Assembly (NCBI RefSeq): GCF_000952155.1
Contig: NZ_JYON01000007.1
Location: forward strand, 124,001 to 188,000
DNA from: Aliterella atlantica CENA595
GTDB taxonomy: Bacteria > Cyanobacteriota > Cyanobacteriia > Cyanobacteriales > Chroococcidiopsidaceae
Direction of reading: 5' to 3'
DNA: 64,000 bases
Made by a program: the position numbers and the translations under genes. Of this stretch, positions 30,420 to 39,105 are shown in pieces. The notes under the pieces were generated by a model. The model was not told the DNA's origin, did no database searches, and worked only from the letters and a program-made list of their open reading frames with translations. Each line of letters opens with the position of its first letter. Position 1 is the first letter of the stretch.

Positions 30420-31619
30420 CTAACAACTCAAACCTGTAGGCTGCGTTGATATTTCCTGTGAAGTTAAGCCTTTACATTGCAGCAAAACACCAAACCCGCC
30501 CAATCCCTGAGGATCTATTAACTGATGTAAAGCGTCGCGGCGCTGTAATAAATGATTCAAATCTCCAGTATTGCTAGAAATTGCTGCAATCCGTTCGCCC
30601 AATCCCAGCGCCATCAAAAACAATCCTTGCTGAGTAAATCCAAGTTTTTGCAACCCACACGCATCGCCCCACCGTTCTAATGCAGTAAAGTCTACATGAG
30701 CAGTGATATCTTGCCGCCCAATATTGATATAAGGATTATTGTGGTGTTGGTGGCGATAGTAGCACTGCAAAGTTCCTTGACTTCGCATCGGGTTATAGTA
30801 ACGAGTAGCCGAGTAACCGTAATCTATTGTCAACAAATACCCACGCTGTAGTTTTTGGGCTACTGTACTTAGCCAATCTAGGGCAGCTAAATTAATCTCG
30901 CTGCGATAGCTTCCATTACTAGCTATTTGCGCTATGTCTACTCCAACCAAATCAAAATACTGGGCTAATCGCGGTGAGGAAGGTGCGCTAACAATCTCTA
31001 TAAAAGCTGCTTCGTTAGATGTAGATACATAAATTTCCCCTAATTGCCCATTTTCAAGCAAAAATAAGTGAATTGGCATAGCATCAAGCAATTCGTTGGA
31101 AAATATACAGCCAATGATTGAATTATCAGCTATTTCCTCTAAACTGCGCCAACTAACTTTGTCTGCTGCTAAACCTTTTAATAGTTGCTGCTGCTGCTTT
31201 AAGCCTGGGGATAGCTCAACTATGACGTACTCTAAAGCTTGAAAACAACTTTGGTAGTTTTTATACAAATACTTGATAATATCAGCAGCTAAAATTCCTT
31301 GCCCTGCGCCCATCTCTACCAGCGTAAAAGGTACAGGCTGCCCCAAAATTTCCCACATTTGAGCAAATTGAGTCGCTAACAACTCGCCAAAGTCAGTTCC
31401 TAAATGCGGAGAAGTAAAAAAGTCTCCTTGCGCCCCAATATCTACAGCTTTTTTAGCATAATAGCCATCTTGAGGATCGTACAGAGCCAACTCCATAAAT
31501 TGGGCAAAAGTAATCCGGCGCTGGGGACTAGCATTGATACGAGAGATAATGCGATCGCCCAACACCGGATTAGAATCATCAGAAGGATGGAATTTATTGT
31601 CTAAATTATCAAAATTCAT
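30420..31619 (-). CDS. MidA/NDUFAF7-like class I SAM methyltransferase (DUF185)
   Basis: A 399-residue methyltransferase of the MidA/NDUFAF7 family. The mitochondrial member symmetrically dimethylates an arginine of complex I subunit NDUFS2 and is needed for complex I assembly. Family marks are the N-terminal ITFAQFMELALYDPQDGYY and GAQGDFFTSPHLGTDFGEL, then SAM motif I FTLVEMGAGQGILAADI near residue 105. Next come YVIVELSPGLKQQQ, IFSNELLDAMPIHLF and YLLTIDYGYSATRYY. It starts 13 bases after the stop of ndhH, the cyanobacterial NDUFS2 homologue, on the same strand. This strongly suggests the same job on NDH-1. Confidence 0.88.
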   Translation of the reverse strand: MNFDNLDNKFHPSDDSNPVLGDRIISRINASPQRRITFAQFMELALYDPQDGYYAKKAVDIGAQGDFFTSPHLGTDFGELLATQFAQMWEILGQPVPFTLVEMGAGQGILAADIIKYLYKNYQSCFQALEYVIVELSPGLKQQQQLLKGLAADKVSWRSLEEIADNSIIGCIFSNELLDAMPIHLFLLENGQLGEIYVSTSNEAAFIEIVSAPSSPRLAQYFDLVGVDIAQIASNGSYRSEINLAALDWLSTVAQKLQRGYLLTIDYGYSATRYYNPMRSQGTLQCYYRHQHHNNPYINIGRQDITAHVDFTALERWGDACGLQKLGFTQQGLFLMALGLGERIAAISSNTGDLNHLLQRRDALHQLIDPQGLGGFGVLLQCKGLTSQEISTQPTGLSC

Positions 31620-31632
31620 CCTTCGTCCTTAT

Positions 31633-32817
31633 TTAACGGTCAACAGAACCCATAATAATATCGACGCTACCTAAAATCGTCACGATATCGGCAACTTTTA
31701 CGCCTCTTAGGATGTGAGGGAAAATTTGCAAATTGTTGAAGTCAGCAGCGCGGATTTTCCACCGCCAAGGGAAGACATTATCATCGCCAACTAGGTAAAT
31801 TCCTAGTTCGCCTTTACCACTTTCAACGCGGGCGTAGTATTCGCCTTTAGGAATTTTGAATGTGGGCGCAACTTTCTTGCTAATGTACTGGTAATCAGGA
31901 CCATTCCATTCCGATTTTGGTCCTGCTGCTATGCGTTTGGCTTCTAGGTTTTCGTAAGGACCGCCAGGAAGTGCTTTAATAGCTTGGTTGAGAATCTTGA
32001 CTGATTCGCGCATTTCCCGAATCCGTACTAAATAACGGGCAAAACAATCTCCTGCTGTTTCCCACTGTACGTCCCAATCAAAATCGTCATAGCATTCGTA
32101 GTGGTCAACTTTGCGTAAATCCCACTTTACGCCAGAAGCGCGTAACATTGGACCTGATAGCCCCCAATTGATAGCATCTTCGCGGCTAATAGTGCCAACA
32201 CCTTCCACCCGCCGTCTAAAAATAGGGTTATTAGTAATTAGGCGTTCGTACTCGTCAACTTTGGGATAGAAGTAATCGACAAATTCTTGACACTTATCTA
32301 CCCAACCGTAAGGCAAATCCACAGCTACACCGCCAATACGGAAGTAGTTGTTATTTACCATCCGATAGCCTGTAGCTGCTTCCCATAAATCGTAAATCAT
32401 CTCCCGTTCGCGGAAAATGTAGAAAAAGGGAGTTTGAGCGCCCACATCAGCCATAAATGGTCCTAACCATAGTAAATGGTTAGCAATCCGATTTAATTCC
32501 AGCATAATTACGCGGATATAGCTAGCACGTTTGGGAACGGGAATACCAGCTAGTTGTTCTGGTGCATTAACGCTAACAGCTTCGTTAAACATTCCTGCCG
32601 CATAGTCCCACCTGCTAACGTAAGGAACGTACATAATATTTGTACGATTCTCGGCTATTTTTTCCATACCGCGATGCAAGTAGCCCATTACAGGTTCGCA
32701 GTCTACTACATCTTCTCCATCTAGAGTTACGATCAACCGCATCACTCCATGCATTGAGGGGTGGTGAGGTCCCATGTTGAGAACCATCGGTTCAGTTCTA
32801 GTTTCTATTCTTGCCAT
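31633..32817 (-). CDS. ndhH: NAD(P)H-quinone oxidoreductase subunit H (NdhH)
   Basis: The 49-kDa/NuoD-type subunit of NDH-1, which lines the quinone pocket beside iron-sulfur cluster N2. I chose the ATG at 32817 ([14 protein letters not shown]), which gives 394 residues, the normal length. The upstream ATG at 32865 would add 16 unrelated residues. Quinone-pocket motifs are [11 protein letters not shown] with both histidines, [15 protein letters not shown] (Arg at residue 49, codon 32671-32673), [12 protein letters not shown] and the C-terminal IMGSVDR. It is divergent from rsmH and is followed by the MidA-like methyltransferase. Confidence 0.96.
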   Translation of the reverse strand: MARIETRTEPMVLNMGPHHPSMHGVMRLIVTLDGEDVVDCEPVMGYLHRGMEKIAENRTNIMYVPYVSRWDYAAGMFNEAVSVNAPEQLAGIPVPKRASYIRVIMLELNRIANHLLWLGPFMADVGAQTPFFYIFREREMIYDLWEAATGYRMVNNNYFRIGGVAVDLPYGWVDKCQEFVDYFYPKVDEYERLITNNPIFRRRVEGVGTISREDAINWGLSGPMLRASGVKWDLRKVDHYECYDDFDWDVQWETAGDCFARYLVRIREMRESVKILNQAIKALPGGPYENLEAKRIAAGPKSEWNGPDYQYISKKVAPTFKIPKGEYYARVESGKGELGIYLVGDDNVFPWRWKIRAADFNNLQIFPHILRGVKVADIVTILGSVDIIMGSVDR

Positions 32818-32956
32818 AGGTTCGTCATTTACCTTTGAAATGCAAATTTTAGATGGAACCGCCAAAATTGCTCGGAAATTAGCGGTAATTTGAAGTTAGT
32901 AGGCACTATAAATATTAAGTGCTTAATGTTTATTTTTGTATTTCTTTATTAATTAT

Positions 32957-33853
32957 ATGGAGCTTGGGATTGAAGCAGACGAGTTGCAGGCATTTATTCA
33001 CGTACCTGTCTTAAGCCGCGAATTGATTGCAGGTTTGGCAATTCGTCCTGGTGGGCATTATTTAGATGCTACCGTAGGTGGTGGCGGTCATAGCAAGTTA
33101 ATTTTACAGGCATATCCTGATGTTAAGGTAACAGCTTTAGATTGGGATGAAGAGGCGATCGCTGCGTCTACCCTACATCTTGCTGAATATGAAGGTCGCA
33201 TTCAATTTATTTTGACTAATTACGCCGATTTTGAGTATAAAAAAGCCAAATTTGATGGTATAATAGCAGACTTAGGTGTAAGCTCATACCATCTTGATGC
33301 CGCAGAACGAGGCTTTAGTTTTCGTAGCACCGCGCCCTTAGATATGCGGATGGATAGGCGGCGAGATTTGACAGCACAAGAAGTAGTAAATAGTTGGGAT
33401 GAAAAGCAGCTAGCAGATATTTTCTTTAAATATGGAGAAGAGAGACTATCGCGGCGGATAGCAAGGAGAATAGTAGAAGATCGCCCGTTTACAACTACAA
33501 CAGAACTAGCAGAAGCGATCGCCCGCTGCGTACCCAAGCAGTATCGTTATGGTAGGATTCACCCAGCTACTCGCGTATTTCAAGCTTTGCGAATTGTAGT
33601 CAATGAAGAATTAACAGCAGTAGAAAAGTTCTTAAACAGCGCGCCAATTTCTCTCGTACCTGGTGGCAGAATTGCCGTTATCAGCTTTCATAGCTTGGAA
33701 GATCGAATCGTCAAGCACAGCCTGCGTGAATCGCCGTTATTGCAGGTAATTACAAAAAAGCCAATTACCGCCCAAGAAGACGAAATAGCAAGTAATCCGC
33801 GATCGCGTTCTGCTAAATTACGCATAGCAGAAGCTTTGCAGGATAATAGCTAA
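32957..33853 (+). CDS. rsmH: 16S rRNA (cytosine-1402-N4)-methyltransferase RsmH
   Basis: Methylates N4 of C1402 in 16S rRNA. The start at ATG 32957 ([19 protein letters not shown]) fits the family start just before HVPVLxxE; an earlier in-frame start at 32936 adds seven unlikely residues. SAM-binding motif I is [16 protein letters not shown]. It is followed by [26 protein letters not shown], the [15 protein letters not shown] motif, [29 protein letters not shown] and [14 protein letters not shown]. All hallmark segments are intact. In many bacteria it sits in the division cluster; here it is next to ndhH and a K+ transport gene, as is common for scattered cyanobacterial gene orders. Confidence 0.96.
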   Translation: MELGIEADELQAFIHVPVLSRELIAGLAIRPGGHYLDATVGGGGHSKLILQAYPDVKVTALDWDEEAIAASTLHLAEYEGRIQFILTNYADFEYKKAKFDGIIADLGVSSYHLDAAERGFSFRSTAPLDMRMDRRRDLTAQEVVNSWDEKQLADIFFKYGEERLSRRIARRIVEDRPFTTTTELAEAIARCVPKQYRYGRIHPATRVFQALRIVVNEELTAVEKFLNSAPISLVPGGRIAVISFHSLEDRIVKHSLRESPLLQVITKKPITAQEDEIASNPRSRSAKLRIAEALQDNS

Positions 33854-33930
33854 AAATTAAAGCCAACGAAAAACATTAGTAACTTGTAAACTAAAGCAAA
33901 ATATTAAGAGCGTAAGAAGGCAACCTATCT

Positions 33931-34608
33931 ATGTACGTGCTAATTGGTGGCGGCGGTTTAATTGGGCTGAGTTTAGCACACAGACTTATAGAATTAGGTC
34001 ATACGGTGGCTGTAATCGATCTCGATCCCGTTGCCTGCCGTTATGCCCGCGAACAAGTAGGAGTGATGGCTTTTGAAGGCAGTGCTGTAAGTACAGAAGT
34101 GTTGCTAGAAGCTGGGATTCGTAAAGCTGACTCAGTGGTAGCGGCATTACGCAGCGATGCCCTAAATTTAGCTATGGTAACACTTGCCAAACACTACGGA
34201 GCGCCCCATATACTCGCTCGGATGCGTCACCGTGATTTTGGCGAACCATTACGGATAGCAGGAGCAAATCATATAGTTAGCACTGTAGATTTAGCAGTGT
34301 CAACTATGGTAAATGCGATCGAATATCCTCAAGTAGAATCAATCATGCATTTTGAGCAGGGACAAATTGAGGTGCTAAAACTTGCTATCCCAAATAATTG
34401 TTATGTCGCAGGGCGTAGCGTTGCCCAAATTGCTCAAGACTCTCGGTTTCCTACAGGTTCTTTGATTATTGGCTATCAACCTCATCCTCATGAGGATTTG
34501 ATAATTCCTAACGGAAATACTATATTGGAACCTGGCTCGACAGTATTAATTGTTACAAAGCCAGGTTCGCTGCATCAGGTTATTGATTTCATCGAAGGTT
34601 GCAAATAA
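33931..34608 (+). CDS. TrkA-type potassium channel/transport regulatory subunit
   Basis: A 225-residue cytoplasmic RCK (TrkA-N plus TrkA-C) protein that binds NAD(H) or another nucleotide and gates a K+ transporter or channel. The Rossmann motif is MYVLIGGGGLIGLSLAHRL, followed by VIDLDPVACRYA with the acidic residue that favours NAD-type ligands. The N-domain runs to about 130. The TrkA-C domain starts near 140 (VLKLAIPNNCYVAGRSVAQI) and ends with ILEPGSTVLIVTKPGS. No membrane partner is adjacent, but a cation/proton antiporter gene converges on it with a 23-base gap. Functional linkage to that antiporter is possible but unproven. Confidence 0.88.
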   Translation: MYVLIGGGGLIGLSLAHRLIELGHTVAVIDLDPVACRYAREQVGVMAFEGSAVSTEVLLEAGIRKADSVVAALRSDALNLAMVTLAKHYGAPHILARMRHRDFGEPLRIAGANHIVSTVDLAVSTMVNAIEYPQVESIMHFEQGQIEVLKLAIPNNCYVAGRSVAQIAQDSRFPTGSLIIGYQPHPHEDLIIPNGNTILEPGSTVLIVTKPGSLHQVIDFIEGCK

Positions 34609-34631
34609 CTTGGATGCAGCCATACTCACTG

Positions 34632-36179
34632 CTAATCGTCTTCTAGTTTTAGCAGTTGCTCGTCAATATTTTGCAAACGCGATCGCACAACTTCGCCAGA
34701 TAGAATTTGCTTGCGGCTTGCCTGGTTTAAAGCTCCTTTTTCTGCTAATAGCAAGTGACGGCGAATAGCATCAAGTAAGGAGCGATCGCCTTTAGTAGCG
34801 TCAAGTGTATCAGGGCGGCGGTTATATATTTCTCGCAGTGCTTTTTCTGCCCCTGCTACTCGCACTTGATAACTTGCCCGCATTTCTTCGTACACGGCTT
34901 TGGGCAATACTCCCGCTCTCAATAAGCTATCTAATTCATCTTGTGCGGCTTTGCCTGTCATTAACTGGGCTTGCAGTTCTTCAATTTGCTGGCGAGTTTC
35001 GGAAAATTTAGCTAATTTTAAGCGTTTTACTAGCCAGGGCAAGCTCAAGCCTTGACCTACCAATGATACCAACACGCAACCATAAACTAAAGCAATTAAA
35101 TTTTCTCGCCCTGGCAAGTTGGTAGGCAAACTCAACGCTAAAGCCATTGAGAGCGAACCTTTGATATTGCCGATAAACAGTAGGTGTTGCCAGCGCCAAG
35201 GAATGGCACGATCGATCCAACGCACTCCAGCAAGTAAGGGGTAGACAGTAAAAATGCGCCCTACTTGATAAGCTAAAAATGCCAATAAAACTGCTGGCAG
35301 AATCTTACCTAGCGTGACTGGGTTTATTTCTATACCAATGAGCAAAAATATAAAAGTGTTGACCCCAAAACTGGCATATTCCCAGAAACTTAGTAGTGAT
35401 AGGCGATCGCCTGCTGAATCGGTCTGAGAAAGTCCCAGATTCCCAAAAATTAACCCAGCTACAACAACTGCTACAGGACCAGACACACCAAGAAATTGCC
35501 CCACCTGAGAGGTTCCTAATGCAACGGCAACAGTTAGTAAGAGACTGCTAAAAGGATCGTTTAAACGCGCAAATACAGGGATGCTCAAGTAGCCCAAAAC
35601 TAATCCTACTAAGCTGCCTCCTAAAGCAACAAATAGCAGTTCTTGGATGCCTTCTACAAACGTTAGGGAGCCTGTAGAATATACTTTTAAAATTAGGTTG
35701 AATAAAACTAAAGCGGCGGCATCGTTAAATAGAGTTTCGCCTTCGACGATAGTAGAAAGTCTTGCCGGAACGGGAATATCTTTAAATACAGCAATCATCG
35801 ATACTGTATCTGTATTTGCCAAAATTACGCCTAGAAGTGAGGCAGATATCCAGTCTAGTCTCAGCCCAAAGTTTAATAGCACAGCGATAATAGCAGAGCT
35901 TGCTACCGCCCCAGGACCAGCTAAAAGGGCAATTGGTTTGAAAGTGCTGCGGAGGCGGCTGACATCTGTATTAATGCCAGCTTCAAAAATTAAAATTGGC
36001 AGAAAAAGATTTAATACTAGGTATGGGTCTAAGCCCACGCGACGAGACAATAACTCATTGATGGGCAAACCTGCTAGCACTAATCCCGTAACATAAGGTA
36101 TTCCTAGTTTCCGAGAAACCAAGGCGACGCTAGTGGCAATCAGTAACAGAATAATTAGAATTGGGACTAATTCAGGCAC
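34632..36179 (-). CDS. CPA1-family cation:proton antiporter with cytoplasmic tail
   Basis: A 515-residue membrane antiporter (Na+ or K+/H+). About 12-13 hydrophobic segments cover residues 1-400. The ion-binding region shows ADTVSMIAVFKD-like NTDTVSMIAVFKD and TLFNDAAALVLFNLI, corresponding to the TDPV and ND motifs of NhaP-type exchangers (Asp of the FND motif is essential in the family). The C-terminal 110 residues are soluble and helical (KLAKFSETRQQIEELQ to the end) with charged residues, a likely regulatory domain. It converges with the TrkA-type gene. Confidence 0.88.
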   Translation of the reverse strand: MPELVPILIILLLIATSVALVSRKLGIPYVTGLVLAGLPINELLSRRVGLDPYLVLNLFLPILIFEAGINTDVSRLRSTFKPIALLAGPGAVASSAIIAVLLNFGLRLDWISASLLGVILANTDTVSMIAVFKDIPVPARLSTIVEGETLFNDAAALVLFNLILKVYSTGSLTFVEGIQELLFVALGGSLVGLVLGYLSIPVFARLNDPFSSLLLTVAVALGTSQVGQFLGVSGPVAVVVAGLIFGNLGLSQTDSAGDRLSLLSFWEYASFGVNTFIFLLIGIEINPVTLGKILPAVLLAFLAYQVGRIFTVYPLLAGVRWIDRAIPWRWQHLLFIGNIKGSLSMALALSLPTNLPGRENLIALVYGCVLVSLVGQGLSLPWLVKRLKLAKFSETRQQIEELQAQLMTGKAAQDELDSLLRAGVLPKAVYEEMRASYQVRVAGAEKALREIYNRRPDTLDATKGDRSLLDAIRRHLLLAEKGALNQASRKQILSGEVVRSRLQNIDEQLLKLEDD

Positions 36180-36266
36180 ATCTATATTCAGCTAAAAATA
36201 CTTACAAAGAGTTTATGCTGAAAGAAGATGTTGTTGCTCAGTCGAGCAGCGATCGCCTTGCTGTTG

Positions 36267-37727
36267 TTAAAAATTATCTGTTAACGCCTTTTCCCCGCGC
36301 CGATAAATTTCCCGCGCGTAGTCTGTCCACGCACCTTGTCCCCAATAACGAAAACAACTGGTTTGCAACAACAGATTGTATAGCAATGCCTTCCGATAGC
36401 TAGTTTGCTGCGAAAGCGCCGGATCTACTGTTTTATGAAACAACGCACTAAGTTCGTTCATTGGAGTTAAAACGTTCTCGTAGCCTTTTACCCAACTAAG
36501 ATTATTAGTCCAAGAAGCGCCATCTACATGAAAATTGGGGTTTTCTTGCTTGAGTTGAGCGATCGCCTCATCCACTGTATCTAGGTTAGCTGACTGTACT
36601 TTTTGCCAAATATAATGTTGTCCTACAGCTTGACAAGTAGGAAAATCATCAGATTTACAGCCGATTGACTCAATTAACTCCAAATACTCTGTCCCTGTCG
36701 CCCCAACAATCCCATTTTGTCCGACTTCCTGCCAAGCTTGCATAAATGCACTGGGAAACTCATTCATCATTACGCCGCCGTTTTCCCCATCTCCTATCTG
36801 CGTAACAATTGGCGGTATCTGAACGCCTGCTAATTCTTGTTTTGATAATGTTTTTGCCTCATAGTAAGGCTGCATTTGCCCGACTAATTTTGTATCCGAT
36901 CCTTGTGTCTTAATTAAAGCTGTAATACTCAACGTCTCGCCTTGGGAATTACGCGCAACTAACTGATGCGGTAAATGCTTGTACTGTAATGGTTGCCCTG
37001 TTAGAGTTTCTACAGAATGTTCTTGCACCATTAGCCAACGGTAGCCGCAATCTAGTAGTGCTTTGACAAATTCAAACAAAGTATCTGGATGGTTGGGTAG
37101 ATGCATCTCCGGCGGCGAAAAGCCTTTGACTCGTGCTAAAGCTTCCCAACCAAAAATTGCGGCAAAATGGTGTTGCCAAGCACGAATATGCAATTTAATA
37201 TCGGGAATTGGGGTAGAAGGAACTACAGCATGACTCCACATTGTCCCCAACCACTCTACATAAGGCTGGTAAGTGCGATCGCAAGTTATCCGTTTGAGAT
37301 TTTCTAATATATCCCCGCGCCCCATTTGCCGCAATCCCCACAGCAAATTACCAGAGTAATCCAACATCACGCGCGGATTTTTGCCTCCCTCGACAAGTTC
37401 GATAATCATATCTGCCATGCGGCTGTAACAATGAGCAAACGGCTCTGCGTTGTGGTTGTCGCCTTCTTGGGGATGCTCGAACATATATTGCAAATTGCTA
37501 ATTAATGAGCCATCGTTTCCTGCTGGAATCATTGGCTGCTGCATATGTAGGGCGATCGCAAAACAGGCATTGATATTTTCTACTTTTAGATTAGTTGTGG
37601 GTAGAAATACTGGGCGATCGCTTTTTACTACTTCATCTACTAATGATTCCCAACCGCAAAAATTTGGCAATCCATCAATTAGTTCTGGCAAGCTTGGTAG
37701 GGCTATTGATTCTGTTACTATAACCAT
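36267..37727 (-). CDS. Glycoside hydrolase family 57-like protein
   Basis: A 486-residue cytoplasmic protein that I assign to a GH57-like cyanobacterial family, related to alpha-amylases and branching enzymes acting on glycogen-type glucans. Supporting segments are CFAIALHMQQPMIPAG near the N-terminus (the HxHQP-like start of GH57 folds), HAVVPSTPIPDIKLHIRAW with FSPPEMHLPN, GYRWLMVQEHSVE, and IGDGENGGVMMNEFP, which may carry the acid residue. No signal peptide. The N-terminal motif is HMQQP rather than HQHQP, so activity should not be assumed. The gene stands alone between the antiporter and the zeta-like kinase. Confidence 0.75.
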   Translation of the reverse strand: MVIVTESIALPSLPELIDGLPNFCGWESLVDEVVKSDRPVFLPTTNLKVENINACFAIALHMQQPMIPAGNDGSLISNLQYMFEHPQEGDNHNAEPFAHCYSRMADMIIELVEGGKNPRVMLDYSGNLLWGLRQMGRGDILENLKRITCDRTYQPYVEWLGTMWSHAVVPSTPIPDIKLHIRAWQHHFAAIFGWEALARVKGFSPPEMHLPNHPDTLFEFVKALLDCGYRWLMVQEHSVETLTGQPLQYKHLPHQLVARNSQGETLSITALIKTQGSDTKLVGQMQPYYEAKTLSKQELAGVQIPPIVTQIGDGENGGVMMNEFPSAFMQAWQEVGQNGIVGATGTEYLELIESIGCKSDDFPTCQAVGQHYIWQKVQSANLDTVDEAIAQLKQENPNFHVDGASWTNNLSWVKGYENVLTPMNELSALFHKTVDPALSQQTSYRKALLYNLLLQTSCFRYWGQGAWTDYAREIYRRGEKALTDNF

Positions 37728-37806
37728 TTTTATTAAAATATTAAGATAAACGTATCCTACTAAATTTTTAATTCAATCAGCCACAAACTTATTGAAAGTA
37801 TTGACA

Positions 37807-38382
37807 ATGCCTAATATTTATGTAGTTGGCGGTGCAAACGGTTCGGGTAAGACAACTACAGCCCAAATAATACTGCCAAATTTTTTAGAAGTTTTTGAAT
37901 ATGTTAATGCTGATGAAATTGCTACAGGCCTTTCAATGTTTAATTCAGAATCGGTGGCTATTCTTGCTGGAAGGTTAATGTTAGCAAGGTTAGAAGCGCT
38001 TGCTGCATCTGGTGTTGATTTTGCCTTTGAAACTACTCTTGCTGCTCGACACTTTGCTAGTTTTTTGAAAAAATCTAAGCTGAAAAGTTATAATATTAAC
38101 TTAATTTTCTTCTGGCTACGCAGCCCCGAATTAGCTATAGAACGAGTACGCAGGCGAGTAGAAAGCGGCGGACATAATATTCCTGAGCCTGTCATCCGTC
38201 GCCGCTATACAAGAGGCATTAAAAACTTAAAGCAATTGTATATACCAGTATGCGATAGTTGGATAGTATATGATAATTCTCGAACAAATCCTCAAATAGT
38301 TGCAGCTTGTGGAATCGAACAAGAACCAGTTATTTATCAAGCTGAAATCTGGAATCAAATGATAAGAATCGCCAATGAATAA
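37807..38382 (+). CDS. Zeta-toxin-like P-loop kinase
   Basis: A P-loop kinase of the zeta toxin/AAA type. Zeta toxins phosphorylate UDP-N-acetylglucosamine and stop wall synthesis, but chromosomal relatives can have other targets. Walker A is VVGGANGSGKTTTAQ near the N-terminus. FEYVNADEIATGL carries the Asp seen in zeta folds, and FAFETTLAARHFASFL resembles the substrate-site ETT motif. Arginines for phosphate contact lie in RVRRRVESGGHNIPEPVIRRRY. I chose the ATG at 37807 (MPNIYVVGG); a TTG five codons earlier is possible. It overlaps the following 65-residue gene by 8 bases (ATGAATAA), so the two are translationally coupled. Confidence 0.82.
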   Translation: MPNIYVVGGANGSGKTTTAQIILPNFLEVFEYVNADEIATGLSMFNSESVAILAGRLMLARLEALAASGVDFAFETTLAARHFASFLKKSKLKSYNINLIFFWLRSPELAIERVRRRVESGGHNIPEPVIRRRYTRGIKNLKQLYIPVCDSWIVYDNSRTNPQIVAACGIEQEPVIYQAEIWNQMIRIANE

Positions 38383-38572
38383 ACAAACTTTAACTCAGAT
38401 ACATCAAAAAATTGATGCAGGTGTGAAGTTAGCGATCGCAGAAGCAATAGAAAAGCACCGCAAATTAGGGCAGTCAATCAGTGTATGGCAAGACGAACGA
38501 GTTATTACTTTAACAGCAAACCAAATTCCTCCTTGCGATTTAGAAAAATTTGAGTGCGAAAAGAAGACTTAG
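38375..38572 (+). CDS. Small protein coupled to the zeta-like kinase, antitoxin candidate
   Basis: A 65-residue helical protein with no named family that I recognise. It contains a predicted helix (LTQIHQKIDAGVKLAIAEAIEKHRKLG) followed by a short beta-like part (ISVWQDERVITLTANQIPP). The 8-base overlap with the kinase gene means the two are co-translated. In canonical systems the epsilon antitoxin is a three-helix bundle encoded before zeta, so this reversed order and unrelated sequence would be a different arrangement. An antitoxin or accessory role is inferred from position only. Confidence 0.6.
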   Translation: MNKQTLTQIHQKIDAGVKLAIAEAIEKHRKLGQSISVWQDERVITLTANQIPPCDLEKFECEKKT

Positions 38573-38594
38573 CCTAAAGACTTAAAACTTGCTA

Positions 38595-39032
38595 ATGACA
38601 ATATACTTTTATAGCGTCCGCGAACAATACGGATGTTTTTCTAACTTTTCTTTACATGGTTTTGAGTTAGATAATGCTTGGTGGATTACTAGCGAACACT
38701 ACTTTCAAGCTCAAAAATTTGCTGGTACACCTTATCTAGAAGAGGTTAGACAAGCAAAAACACCAAAGGATGCTGCCAATATGGGAAGATCGCGCGATCG
38801 CCCTTTGCGTGCTGATTGGGAACAAGTAAAAGACGATATCATGCGCCAAGCTGTGTTAAAAAAATTTGAAACTCATAGCAATATTCGCGAGGTGCTACTA
38901 TCTACTGGCGGTAAATTGATTGTTGAAAATGCACTAGGAGATTATTACTGGGGTTGCGGTGCTGATGGTAGTGGGAAAAATATGCTGGGCTTAATTTTGA
39001 TGGAAGTTAGGCAAATATTACGCGATCGCTAA
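38595..39032 (+). CDS. NADAR-family (YbiA-like) protein
   Basis: A 145-residue protein of the NADAR (DUF1768, YbiA) superfamily. Members act on NAD-derived or ADP-ribosyl substrates as N-glycosidases, and some remove ADP-ribose from guanine bases in toxin-antitoxin systems. Signatures are the opening IYFYSVREQYGCFSNFS, the WWITSEHYFQAQKF segment with Glu, GRSRDRPLRADWE, and the C-terminal DYYWGCGADGSGKNMLG. I chose the ATG at 38595; a TTG two codons earlier is unlikely. It lies 22 bases after the small protein and probably belongs to the same transcript as the zeta-like kinase. Confidence 0.88.
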   Translation: MTIYFYSVREQYGCFSNFSLHGFELDNAWWITSEHYFQAQKFAGTPYLEEVRQAKTPKDAANMGRSRDRPLRADWEQVKDDIMRQAVLKKFETHSNIREVLLSTGGKLIVENALGDYYWGCGADGSGKNMLGLILMEVRQILRDR

Positions 39033-39045
39033 ACTCAAACAAAAA

Positions 39046-39075
39046 TATTCGCGATCGCTGTAGCGATCGCGAATA
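39046..39075. terminator. HIP1-based palindromic hairpin between convergent genes
   Basis: TATTCGCGATCGCT (39046-39059) and its exact complement (39062-39075) give 14 bp separated by only GT. Each arm contains a full HIP1 octamer. It lies between the NADAR gene (stop at 39032) and the convergent PEP-CTERM gene (stop at 39106), the expected position of a shared terminator. Breathing of the inner pairs would allow a 4-6 nt loop in RNA. Confidence 0.55.
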
Positions 39076-39105
39076 ATCCAAAGCAATCTAAATTTTCAGC
39101 TTAAC

